Source: Oerskovia flava (GTDB taxonomy: Bacteria; Actinomycetota; Actinomycetes; Actinomycetales; Cellulomonadaceae). From it: a DNA stretch of 64,000 bases. The notes below the pieces were generated by a model, which saw nothing but the letters and a program-made list of their open reading frames with translations, did no database searches and was not told where the DNA came from. This document shows, one piece after another, positions 33,857 to 41,149 of this stretch. Every line of letters begins with the position of its first letter. Position 1 is the first letter of the stretch. Made by a program: the position numbers and the translations under genes. Location: the NCBI RefSeq assembly GCF_026163685.1, contig NZ_JAOXSR010000011.1:62001-126000 (forward strand). The letters run 5' to 3'.

Positions 33857-35896
33857 GTGCCCGAGGAGACGACTGCGACCATGGACGACACCGGCGGGCC
33901 GGGCACCGACGAGCTGCTCGACCTCGCGGTCGGACGGCTCGGCGGCGGGCGCCGCGAGGGCCAGCACCGGATGGCCGCGGCGGTCGCCGAGGCGATCGAG
34001 GGCGGCGAGCACCTGCTCGTGCAGGCCGGGACGGGTACCGGCAAGTCGCTCGGGTACCTCGTGCCCGCGGTGCGCCACGCCGTGTGCGCCGAGGAGCGGG
34101 TGATCGTCTCCACGGCCACCCTCGCCCTCCAGCGCCAGGTCATCACGCGTGACCTCCCGCTGGTCGCCGAGGCCGTCGCTCCGCAGCTCCCGCGTGCGCC
34201 CCGGATCGCCCTGCTCAAGGGGTGGCACAACTACGCGTGCCTGCACAAGATCGCGGGCGGCTACCCCCAGGACGAGCCCACCCTCTTCGACCTGCCGGGA
34301 GCGGAGCCCGCGGGCGCCGCCGAGCATCCCCGACCCGAGCGCACCGGGGCCGCAGCGCTCGGTGAACAGGTGGTGCGCGCGCGGGCGTGGGCCGAGGAGA
34401 CCGGCACGGGGGACCGCGACGACCTCGTCCCCGGTGTCTCGGACCGCGCGTGGCGGCAGGTCTCGGTCACCTCGCTGGAGTGCCTCGGCCAGAAGTGCCC
34501 GCTCCTCGAGGACTGCTTCCCGGAGCGGGCGCGCGCGACGGCCCGCGAGGCCGACGTCGTCGTGACGAACCACGCGATGCTCGGGATCGCCGCCTCCGGC
34601 TCCCCGGGCGTGCTGCCCGAGCACGAGGTGCTCGTCGTCGACGAGGCGCACGAGCTGAGCGACCGGGTCACCGCCGCCGCGACCGTCGACCTGTCCGTCC
34701 CGGCGCTCGAGCATGCGGTGCGCCTCGCGCGCCGGCAGGGTGCCGCCCGCACGGAGGTGCTCGACGACGCGATCGCGGCCTTCGGCACGGTCGTGACGAA
34801 CCTGCCCGCGGAGCGGTTCCCGGACGGGCTCCCCGACGCCGCCCGAGACGTGGTCGCGGCCGTGCGCGACGCCGCCCGCGGTGTGCTCAGCGACCTCAAG
34901 CCCGAACCGGGCGCGGGTCCCGGTGCGCCGGCGGACACCGGGATGAAGGTAGCGCAGTCCACGATGCTGCAGGTCTTCGAGATCGCCGAGCGGATGGCCG
35001 GCGACCCGACCGGGCACGACGTGCTGTGGTGCTCGCGACCGGGGGAGGGCGGTTCCTGGACCGGCGACGGTGTCAGCCGGCTGCACGCGGCCCCGCTCGC
35101 CGTCTCCGGGCTCATCCGCACGCACCTGCTCACCGAGCGCACCGGGGTCTTCACGTCGGCGACGCTCGCCCTCGGCGGGACGTTCGACCCGCTCGCGCGG
35201 TCCCTGGGCCTCGACGCCGCGGAGGCCCCCTGGCGCGGGGAGGACGTCGGGAGCCCGTTCGACTACCCGCGGCAGGGGATCCTCTACATCGCGAAGCACC
35301 TGCCGACCCCTGGTCGGGACGCCGCGACCGAGCACCAGCTCGACGAGATCGCGGCGCTCGTCGAGGCGTCGGGCGGCCGCACGCTCGGTCTGTTCTCCTC
35401 GCGCCGCGCCGCGCTGGCGGCCACGGAGGCGCTGCGCGAGCGGCTCGACGTGCCGGTCCTGTGCCAGGGCGACGACCAGCTGCCGACGCTCGTACGCCAG
35501 TTCGCCGACGACCCCGCGACGTGCCTGTTCGGCACGCTCTCCCTGTGGCAGGGGGTGGACGTGCCAGGCCCCGCGTGCCAGCTCGTGCTCATCGACCGCA
35601 TCCCGTTCCCCCGCCCGGACGACCCCGTCAAGTCCGCACGGGCGCGCGCCGTGGAGGCGGCGGGAGGCAACGGTTTTATGCAGGTGTCGGCCACCCACGC
35701 CGCGCTCCTGCTCGCGCAGGGTGCCGGCCGGCTCATCCGTTCCACCGATGACCGCGGGGTCGTCGCCGTCCTCGACCCTCGGCTGGCGACGGCGCGGTAC
35801 GGGAGCTTCCTCACCCGGTCCATGCCCGACTTCTGGCAGACCACCGACCGCACGGTCGCCCTGGCCGCGCTCGAACGGCTGGTCGCCCTAGGCTGA
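33857..35896 (+). CDS. dinG: DinG-family ATP-dependent helicase
   Basis: 679 residues of the XPD/DinG superfamily 2 family, which unwinds D-loops, R-loops and G-quadruplexes. Walker A QAGTGTGKS (near residue 58), the iron-sulfur cysteines CLHKIAGG and CLGQKCPLLEDC, the DEAH box VVDEAHEL, and the C-terminal GVDVPGPA and helicase motif are intact. The GTG at 33857 is supported by TAGACT at 33845-33850, which would make the mRNA leaderless; an ATG at 33881 is the alternative. No SOS box is seen, unlike E. coli dinG. Confidence 0.93.
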   Translation: MPEETTATMDDTGGPGTDELLDLAVGRLGGGRREGQHRMAAAVAEAIEGGEHLLVQAGTGTGKSLGYLVPAVRHAVCAEERVIVSTATLALQRQVITRDLPLVAEAVAPQLPRAPRIALLKGWHNYACLHKIAGGYPQDEPTLFDLPGAEPAGAAEHPRPERTGAAALGEQVVRARAWAEETGTGDRDDLVPGVSDRAWRQVSVTSLECLGQKCPLLEDCFPERARATAREADVVVTNHAMLGIAASGSPGVLPEHEVLVVDEAHELSDRVTAAATVDLSVPALEHAVRLARRQGAARTEVLDDAIAAFGTVVTNLPAERFPDGLPDAARDVVAAVRDAARGVLSDLKPEPGAGPGAPADTGMKVAQSTMLQVFEIAERMAGDPTGHDVLWCSRPGEGGSWTGDGVSRLHAAPLAVSGLIRTHLLTERTGVFTSATLALGGTFDPLARSLGLDAAEAPWRGEDVGSPFDYPRQGILYIAKHLPTPGRDAATEHQLDEIAALVEASGGRTLGLFSSRRAALAATEALRERLDVPVLCQGDDQLPTLVRQFADDPATCLFGTLSLWQGVDVPGPACQLVLIDRIPFPRPDDPVKSARARAVEAAGGNGFMQVSATHAALLLAQGAGRLIRSTDDRGVVAVLDPRLATARYGSFLTRSMPDFWQTTDRTVALAALERLVALG

Positions 35897-35911
35897 GCAG
35901 CAGACGGGACG

Positions 35912-35975
35912 CACGACGACCTCCCTGGCCGCACGATGACCTGGCGACACGATGACCTGGAGACACGATGACTGA
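35912..35975 (+). repeat. CACGATGACCTGG repeats forming nested mini-ORFs before ldh
   Basis: CACGATGACCTGG-type units begin at 35912 (decayed), 35932, 35948 and 35964; the last contains the ldh start. The ATGs at 35936, 35952 and 35968 are in three different frames. The first encodes an 11-codon peptide and the second a 7-codon peptide, ending at 35969-35971 and 35973-35975, right over the ldh start. Such overlaps could couple ldh translation to mini-ORF translation. Confidence 0.6.
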
Positions 35976-36957
35976 CCACAGCACGGCGACGGACGGACGG
36001 CTCGCGGGCGGGCGGACGACGAAGCTCGCAATCGTCGGTGCAGGTGCCGTCGGTTCGACGCTCGCCTATGCCGCGCTCATGCGGGGTGCGGCCCGGACCG
36101 TCGCGCTCCTGGACATCAACCGCGCGAAGGTCGACGCGGAGGTGCTCGACCTGCAGCACGGCATCCAGTTCGTCCCGATGGCACGCGTCGAGGGGTCGGA
36201 CGACGTCGCCGTCTGCGCGGACGCCGACGTCGTGCTCTTCACCGCGGGAGCCAAGCAGAAGCCCGGCCAGACCCGCCTCGACCTCGCCGAGGCGACGATC
36301 TCGCTCGTGCGCACGATCCTGCCGCAGCTGGTCGAGGTCGCGCCGAACGCCGTCTATGTCATGGTGACCAACCCCGTCGACATCGTCACCTACGCGGCCC
36401 AGAAGTACTCCGGGCTCTCGCCGCAGCAGCTCTTCGGGAGCGGCACGGTGCTGGACTCGTCCCGCCTGCGCTTCCTCGTGGCGCAGCACTGCGGGGTCGC
36501 GGTCCAGAACGTGCACGCCTACATCGCGGGGGAGCACGGCGACACCGAGATCCCGCTGTGGAGTTCGGCGCGGATCGGCGGCGTGCCCCTGCTCGAGTGG
36601 ACCGGCCTGTCGGGTCGCGCGCCGCTCACCGAGGAGATCCGGGAGCAGATCGCGGAGGAGGTCGTACGGTCCGCCTACCGCATCATCGAGGGCAAGGGGG
36701 CGACGAACTACGCGGTCGCGCTCGCCGGGACGAGGATCATCGAGGCGATCCTCGGTGACGAGCACCGGATCCTGCCCGTGTCCTCGTTGCTCGAGGACTA
36801 CCACGGCATCTCCGACGTGTGCCTGTCGGTGCCCTCGCTCGTCGACCGCCGCGGGTGCGCCGGTCAGATCGAGGTGCCGCTCTCGGGGACCGAGCTCGAG
36901 GGTCTGCGCGCGTCGGCCGACTCGCTGCGCGCGGTGGCGCGACGGTTCGGCCTCTGA
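35968..36957 (+). CDS. ldh: L-lactate dehydrogenase
   Basis: 329 residues. NAD-binding GAGAVGSTLAY starts at residue 21, the catalytic histidine is in GEHGDTEIP, and NPVDIVTY is the conserved substrate segment. The catalytic loop has KPGQTRLDL in place of the malate-type arginine pattern, so lactate rather than malate is likely. A 20-residue N-terminal extension precedes the fold. The ATG at 35968 sits in the last of several direct repeats. It converges with lexA, and a 9-bp hairpin made by both stop regions follows. Confidence 0.95.
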   Translation: MTDHSTATDGRLAGGRTTKLAIVGAGAVGSTLAYAALMRGAARTVALLDINRAKVDAEVLDLQHGIQFVPMARVEGSDDVAVCADADVVLFTAGAKQKPGQTRLDLAEATISLVRTILPQLVEVAPNAVYVMVTNPVDIVTYAAQKYSGLSPQQLFGSGTVLDSSRLRFLVAQHCGVAVQNVHAYIAGEHGDTEIPLWSSARIGGVPLLEWTGLSGRAPLTEEIREQIAEEVVRSAYRIIEGKGATNYAVALAGTRIIEAILGDEHRILPVSSLLEDYHGISDVCLSVPSLVDRRGCAGQIEVPLSGTELEGLRASADSLRAVARRFGL

Positions 36958-36972
36958 CGCGAGGTCAGAGGC
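36950..36972. terminator. 9-bp hairpin built from the ldh and lexA stop regions
   Basis: Arms 36950-36958 and 36964-36972 are perfect reverse complements with a 5-base loop. They contain the ldh stop (36955-36957) and the lexA stop (36965-36967), so both convergent transcripts can end here in a 7-base intergenic gap. There is no T-run. Confidence 0.6.
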
Positions 36973-37699
36973 TGCGCAGGACCGAGACCACGCGGCCGAG
37001 GATCTGGGAGTCGTCGCCGGCGATGGGCTGGTAGGCGGGGTTGTGCGGCATGAGCCAGACGTGCCCGTCGGCCTTCTTCAGCGTCTTGACCGTCGCCTCG
37101 TCCCCGATCATCGCGGCGACGATCTCACCATTCTCCGCGACCGGCTGACGACGTACGACGACCCAGTCACCGTCGCAGATCGCGGCGTCGATCATCGAGT
37201 CCCCGGTCACGCGGAGCAGGAAGAGCTCTCCTTCGCCGACCAGCTGGCGGGGGAGCGGGAAGACGTCCTCCACGACCTGGTCGGCGAGGACGGGTCCGCC
37301 GGCGGCGATCCGCCCGACGACCGGCACGTAGGACGGCGCGGGCTGGGCGTCCCGCGAGGCGGGGTCGCTGCCCTCGCCACCCAGAGGGCCGATGGCACGT
37401 GAGTCGTCCGGCTGGACGACCTCGATGGCGCGCGGCCGGTTGGGGTCGCGTCGCAGGTAGCCCTTGCGCTCCAGCGTCGTCAGCTGGTGCTTGACGCTCG
37501 ACGGGCTGGTGAGGCCGACGGCCTCGCCGATCTCACGCATGCTCGGTGGGTACCCGCGCTGCTCGACGCAGGAGCGGATGGTCTCCAGGACCCGGCGCTG
37601 GCGCGGCGTGAGGCCGTCACCGCCGGAGGAGCCGTCCGGAAGCTCGTGGACCTTCGCCAGCCGCTCCGTGCCGTCGGCCTCGTGTGCTGCCATCGTCAT
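36965..37699 (-). CDS. lexA: SOS repressor LexA
   Basis: 244 residues. The N-terminal winged helix contains [24 protein letters not shown]. The cleavage site is Ala133-Gly134 in RIAAGGP, and the Ser168-Lys205 catalytic dyad is present (GDSMID and EATVKTLK), so it can self-cleave. The ATG at 37699 follows GAGGTGGGAG; the ATG at 37693 is an equally plausible start. LexA-like palindromes upstream imply autoregulation. It is divergent from the LysM gene, exactly the lexA-Rv2719c arrangement of mycobacteria. Confidence 0.98.
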   Translation of the reverse strand: MTMAAHEADGTERLAKVHELPDGSSGGDGLTPRQRRVLETIRSCVEQRGYPPSMREIGEAVGLTSPSSVKHQLTTLERKGYLRRDPNRPRAIEVVQPDDSRAIGPLGGEGSDPASRDAQPAPSYVPVVGRIAAGGPVLADQVVEDVFPLPRQLVGEGELFLLRVTGDSMIDAAICDGDWVVVRRQPVAENGEIVAAMIGDEATVKTLKKADGHVWLMPHNPAYQPIAGDDSQILGRVVSVLRSL

Positions 37700-37826
37700 C
37701 TCCCACCTCGGTCGACCTCGTCGTGGCCGTCGGTACCAGCGTCTGCGCCGGCACCCCACCTCTGCCGCCACCGGACATGTCCGGCGAACCGCGCTGCCCC
37801 CAGGTTAGGCGACCGGGCGACACGAA

Positions 37827-37842
37827 TCAAACATGTGTTCGA
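37827..37842. promoter_or_regulatory. LexA operator 1 in the lexA-LysM divergent region
   Basis: TCAAACATGTGTTCGA differs from TCGAAC-N4-GTTCGA at one position. It lies about 130 bases upstream of the lexA start and about 170 upstream of the LysM gene, in their shared promoter region. Confidence 0.8.
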
Positions 37843-37881
37843 GCATGTCTCGACTTCGTGGGTGCAAGGTGATAGACCTGG

Positions 37882-37897
37882 TCGTACAGATGTTCGA
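37882..37897. promoter_or_regulatory. LexA operator 2 in the lexA-LysM divergent region
   Basis: TCGTACAGATGTTCGA has a perfect right half and one mismatch in the left. A further GTTCGA half-site is at 37907-37912. With operator 1 this makes a cluster of sites serving both genes. Confidence 0.75.
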
Positions 37898-38013
37898 CGT
37901 ACACGTGTTCGAGTGTCGCGAGGGCGGCCGACGGTGCGGGTGCGCAAGACGGGTAGGTGCTCGGATCGACCGGGGAAGGCGATCCGGGCCCTGCAAGGCC
38001 AGCTGGAGGCGAG

Positions 38014-38349
38014 ATGAGTGTTCTGTCGATGGACGTGCGAACCGGTGCGGGCGAGCTCGCGCCGCTGCGACTGACGCGTCGTGGGCGCGTCGTGCTCTTC
38101 GTGCTCGCGGTGATCGTCCTCGGTTCGCTCGCGCTCTGGGGCGGCGGCGCGGTGGCCGGTGGGCCGGGTGAGCCCATGGAGGTTCGGGTCCACGTCGTCG
38201 CGGCGGGTGAGACCGTGTGGGGCTACGCGTCGCAGCTCGCGGCGCCGGACGAGGACGTGCGCGACGTGGTCGCCGACCTGCTCGCCCTCAACGGGCTGGA
38301 CGGCGCGACGCTGCAGGCCGGGCAGCGGATCCTGCTGCCCGTCGGGTGA
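38014..38349 (+). CDS. Small LysM-domain membrane protein, SOS-linked (Rv2719c/ChiZ type)
   Basis: 111 residues with one membrane helix (about 27-48) and an extracellular LysM domain (about 58-111) containing HVVAAGETVWGYAS and LQAGQRILLPVG. LysM binds peptidoglycan. In mycobacteria the gene beside lexA encodes an SOS-induced cell-wall protein that slows division, so this is probably the counterpart. GGAGG at 38005-38009 is 4 bases before the ATG. The gene shares LexA operators with lexA. A cell-division inhibitor role is inferred by synteny only. Confidence 0.85.
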   Translation: MSVLSMDVRTGAGELAPLRLTRRGRVVLFVLAVIVLGSLALWGGGAVAGGPGEPMEVRVHVVAAGETVWGYASQLAAPDEDVRDVVADLLALNGLDGATLQAGQRILLPVG

Positions 38350-38386
38350 CTCTCTGCGAAGTTCTCGCGAACCGGTCCGTCATGGG

Positions 38387-38416
38387 TTGCGTGTTCCGCT
38401 TAGGTTGACCTAAGTT
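38387..38416 (+). promoter_or_regulatory. Promoter overlapped by an iron-box-like palindrome
   Basis: TTGCGT (38387-38392) and TAAGTT (38411-38416) form a -35/-10 pair with an 18-base spacer. The -10 is overlapped by the perfect palindrome TTAGGTTGACCTAA (38400-38413), which resembles the DtxR/IdeR iron box (TTAGGTTAGGCTAACCTAA), although the inner part is shorter. Iron-loaded repressor would block the promoter. Confidence 0.55.
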
Positions 38417-38422
38417 AGTCCT

Positions 38423-38568
38423 ACCTCACTCGCCGGGCTGGGGGGCCGGGCAGGAGGTGAGGGGGCACGTTCCCCTCGGAGCACGTCACCGCGTCCGAGG
38501 CGAGTCGGACGCGAGATGGGGACGGGGGCGTCCCGACGGGGGTGGCTGGAGACAGCCACCCCCGTTCT
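38423..38568 (+). ncRNA. Candidate iron-regulated small RNA ending at a strong terminator
   Basis: No protein-coding frame with a ribosome site is seen here. A transcript from the iron-box promoter would run from about 38423 to the terminator at 38537-38564, roughly 145 bases. It would contain an internal CCTCAC / GTGAGG pairing (38424-38429 with 38457-38462) that masks an AGGAGG sequence. The alternative is a leader with an attenuator for nrdR. Transcription is not proven. Confidence 0.4.
38537..38564 (+). terminator. Strong terminator upstream of nrdR
   Basis: An 11-bp GC-rich stem (38537-38547 with 38554-38564, CGGGGGTGGCT/AGCCACCCCCG) and a 6-base loop, followed by TTCT. It would end transcripts from the LysM gene or from the iron-box promoter before nrdR. 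Confidence 0.75.
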
Positions 38569-38723
38569 GCGTCCCCCGGGCGCGGGGCGGACTGTGAGCG
38601 ATCTGTGACCGAGGGCGGGGCGAGTTGCCTTGCGTCGGCGACAGCCGACGGCATACGTTCGTCGCGGCACAGCGCCTGCGCCGACCGCGCGGCGTCGCCT
38701 CGACCTCGTACAGGAGTGCCCCC

Positions 38724-39227
38724 ATGCACTGTCCGTTCTGCCGTCACGCGGACTCCCGCGTCGTCGACTCGCGGACGTCGGACGACGGCGCGTCCATCCG
38801 TCGGCGCCGCCAGTGTCCAGCGTGCAACAGGCGGTTCACGACGATCGAGACGGCGAGCCTGTCGGTCGTCAAGCGGTCGGGTGTCACCGAGCCCTTCAGC
38901 CGCGACAAGATCGTCTCGGGCGTCAGGAAGGCCTGCCAAGGGCGGCCCGTCGACGAGGACGACCTCGCGCTGCTCGCGCAGCGCGTCGAGGAGACGATCC
39001 GCAGCAGCGGGAGCGCCGAGATCGACGCGAACGAGATCGGTCTCGCGATCCTCGGGCCCCTGCGCGAGCTCGACGAGGTCGCCTACCTCCGCTTCGCGAG
39101 CGTCTACCAGGCGTTCGAGTCGCTCGACGACTTCGACGCGGCGATCACGTCGCTGCGCGCCGAGCACGAGCAGCGCGCCGCTGCACGTACCGCGACCGCC
39201 GGGGAACAGTCCTCCCCGGAGGGGTGA
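38724..39227 (+). CDS. nrdR: Transcriptional repressor NrdR
   Basis: 167 residues. A zinc ribbon (Cys3, Cys6, Cys31, Cys34) and an ATP-cone domain regulate ribonucleotide reductase genes in response to d[11 protein letters not shown] starts the protein and [10 protein letters not shown] ends the ribbon. No reductase gene is nearby in this window. The 374-base gap before it holds the iron-box promoter and terminator; CAGGAG sits 8 bases before the ATG. The order lexA, LysM, nrdR matches mycobacteria. Confidence 0.97.
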   Translation: MHCPFCRHADSRVVDSRTSDDGASIRRRRQCPACNRRFTTIETASLSVVKRSGVTEPFSRDKIVSGVRKACQGRPVDEDDLALLAQRVEETIRSSGSAEIDANEIGLAILGPLRELDEVAYLRFASVYQAFESLDDFDAAITSLRAEHEQRAAARTATAGEQSSPEG

Positions 39228-39248
39228 GCGGCCGTACCGTGCGCCCGA

Positions 39249-39269
39249 CCCCCGGTTCGATGCCGGGGG
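39249..39269. terminator. Hairpin between nrdR and the aldo/keto reductase
   Basis: CCCCCGG (39249-39255) pairs with CCGGGGG (39263-39269) around a 7-base loop. It lies between convergent genes and could act on both. Confidence 0.5.
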
Positions 39270-39272
39270 GTG

Positions 39273-40313
39273 TCACAGGTCGCTCGAGCGTGCCGCCCAG
39301 ATGTTGATGCCGCCGTCGCCTGCGAGGGAGTCGATCGCCTCGAGCGTCTCCGCCTCGAACGGCGCGGCACCGAGCGCGTCGATGTTCTGGTCGAGCTGAC
39401 GCGGGGTGCGTGCGCCGACGACCACGCAGGACACCCGCCTGTCGCGCAGGGCCCATGCGATCGCCATCTGGGCGAGCGGCTCGCCGCGTCCCGCGGCGAG
39501 GTCGTGCAGGCCGCGGATGCGCGCCAGGTTCTCCTCCGTGAGGAACTCCGGCCGCAACGGACCGCCCGCGGCGGCCCTCGACGTGGTCGGGACGCCGTGG
39601 AGGTACTTGTCGGTGAGCATGCCCTGGGCGAGCGGCGAGAAGGCGACGACACCCAGGCCGGTGTCGTCCGTGACGTCGAGCAGGCTCTCGCCGTCCGGCG
39701 ACGGCTCCTCGATCCACCGGTTGAGCAGGGAGTACGAGGGCTGGTGCAGCGTCAGCTCGAGCCCGATCGACGCGGCGACCGCCACGGCCTCCCTGGTCCG
39801 GCGCGCCGAGTACGAGGAGATGCCGACGTAGCGGGCGCGCCCCGACCGCAGGGCCGTCGCCAGCGCGCCCATCGTCTCGTGGAGCGGGGTCGAGGGGTCG
39901 AACCGGTGGCTGTAGAACACGTCCACGTGGTCCGTGCCCAGCCGGGCGAGGGACGCGTCGAGCGACGCCAGGAGGTACTTGCGGGACCCGCCCTCGCCGT
40001 ACGGCCCGGGCCCCGCCCGGTACCCGGCCTTGGTCGTCAGGATCAGCTCGTCGCGGCGGTTCGCGAGGTCGGCTGCGAGGATCCTGCCCAGTGCCGCCTC
40101 GGCCGCTCCCGGCGGCGGCCCGTAGTTGTTCGCCAGGTCGAGGTGCACGACGCCGCGCTCGACGGCGCGCAGCACGGTCTCACGCTGCGCCGCGGCCGGC
40201 ATCGACTCACCGAAGTTCTGCCAGAGGCCGAGCGCGATCGCCGGCAGCTCGAGTCCTGACCTGCCCGCCCGGCGCAGGGGTGGCTCGCCGAGCGTCGCGG
40301 AGGTGCTGTCCAT
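39273..40313 (-). CDS. Aldo/keto reductase, YghZ-like
   Basis: 346 residues, an NADPH-dependent oxidoreductase barrel. The family tetrad is visible: Asp/Tyr in DLANNYGPPPG, Lys in TTKAGY and His in VFYSHRFD. Arg-rich GARTPRQLDQN near the C-terminus binds NADPH. The family includes YghZ (methylglyoxal and glyceraldehyde-3-phosphate reductase), the closest match by segment spacing. The ATG at 40313 follows TACGGT (40320-40325 on this strand) by 6 bases, so the mRNA may be leaderless. Confidence 0.9.
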   Translation of the reverse strand: MDSTSATLGEPPLRRAGRSGLELPAIALGLWQNFGESMPAAAQRETVLRAVERGVVHLDLANNYGPPPGAAEAALGRILAADLANRRDELILTTKAGYRAGPGPYGEGGSRKYLLASLDASLARLGTDHVDVFYSHRFDPSTPLHETMGALATALRSGRARYVGISSYSARRTREAVAVAASIGLELTLHQPSYSLLNRWIEEPSPDGESLLDVTDDTGLGVVAFSPLAQGMLTDKYLHGVPTTSRAAAGGPLRPEFLTEENLARIRGLHDLAAGRGEPLAQMAIAWALRDRRVSCVVVGARTPRQLDQNIDALGAAPFEAETLEAIDSLAGDGGINIWAARSSDL

Positions 40314-40427
40314 GGACCGACCGTACCGTCGACCGGAGGGTATTCGCTGGCGCATTGCCGTCGGGTAGAGCAGGCTGGCACGGGGCAGGGACATCTGCCC
40401 GACCATCGACGAGAAGGAGGTGCGCCG

Positions 40428-40631
40428 ATGACGAACACCGACGGCAACACCGGCGGACACGAGACGACGAGCGCCGTGAGCGAGGACGCGAAGGCGAAGT
40501 TCCGCGAGGCGCTCGACCGCAAGAACGCAGCCCGCCATCGCAGCGCGGACGGCGAGGAGAACACCGGGAGCGTGCACGGTTCGGAGACGGCAGGGCCGGT
40601 GCAGCGCACCTTCCGCCGCAAGTCCGGCTGA
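40428..40631 (+). CDS. DUF5302 small protein
   Basis: 67 residues, highly charged. The segment KAKFREALDRKNAA and the ending RTFRRKSG match the actinobacterial DUF5302 family. A strong AAGGAGGTG ribosome site precedes the ATG. No function is known. It converges with the oxidase gene downstream. Confidence 0.78.
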   Translation: MTNTDGNTGGHETTSAVSEDAKAKFREALDRKNAARHRSADGEENTGSVHGSETAGPVQRTFRRKSG

Positions 40632-40670
40632 GCGGGTCAGCTCAGTCTGAGCGAGTCTGCGGTCGTCGGT

Positions 40671-41087
40671 TCAGTCCTCGCCTGCGAGGCGGAACCGGCG
40701 ACCGCTCACGTGGGTCGGCGCGACCTCGACGTACGTGCTCTTGACGGTCGCGATCTGGGGCGTCAGCGCCAGCCCTTCCGCCGCCTCGATCTCGGCGGAG
40801 GTCTCGAGCCGCCGAGCGGTGCCCTTGAGGACCACGCTCCACGCGGAACCGTCCTCCACCCCGTCGAACTCGACCGCCACACGCTCGTTGATGACGAGCG
40901 AGAGCAGCTTCGTGCCCTCCGCAGTGCGGAAGACCACCGCGCCGTCACGGGTCGCCGCCGTGATGGGGTAGATGTCCGGCTCGCCGCCCACGGCGACGGC
41001 CAGCCGCGCGACCTGCCCGCCGGCGGCCAGTCGCCAGCACTCGTCGTCCGCGAGGATCTCGACGGGTTCGTCCGTGTATCCGGTCAT
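40671..41087 (-). CDS. Pyridoxamine 5'-phosphate oxidase-family flavin-binding protein
   Basis: 138 residues with the split-barrel FMN fold: the VARLAVAVGGEPDIYPI start, VVFRTAEGTKLLSL and the later VVLKGTARRL. Such small members bind FMN or F420 and reduce diverse compounds; the true substrate is unknown. The ATG at 41087 begins MTGYTDEPVEILADDECW. It follows serA on the same strand, separated by a terminator-like hairpin. Confidence 0.82.
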   Translation of the reverse strand: MTGYTDEPVEILADDECWRLAAGGQVARLAVAVGGEPDIYPITAATRDGAVVFRTAEGTKLLSLVINERVAVEFDGVEDGSAWSVVLKGTARRLETSAEIEAAEGLALTPQIATVKSTYVEVAPTHVSGRRFRLAGED

Positions 41088-41099
41088 GCCTCAGCGTCT

Positions 41100-41147
41100 C
41101 ACGACCGGACCGCGCCGTCATGGGGACGACGGCGCCGTCCGGTCGTG
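41100..41147 (-). terminator. Long imperfect hairpin after serA
   Basis: Outer 11-bp stem (41100-41110 with 41137-41147), one mismatch, then an inner 8-bp stem (41112-41119 with 41128-41135). It separates serA from the downstream oxidase gene and likely stops most serA transcripts. Confidence 0.6.
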
Positions 41148-41149
41148 GT

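Noticed and set aside
37803-37812. A second iron-box-like half-site near lexA (GGTTAGGCGA)
   Set aside because: Only one half matches and no palindrome is present.
38350-38723. A cobalamin riboswitch before nrdR
   Set aside because: No B12-box sequence and no matching helices; the structured parts are better explained as an sRNA or terminator.
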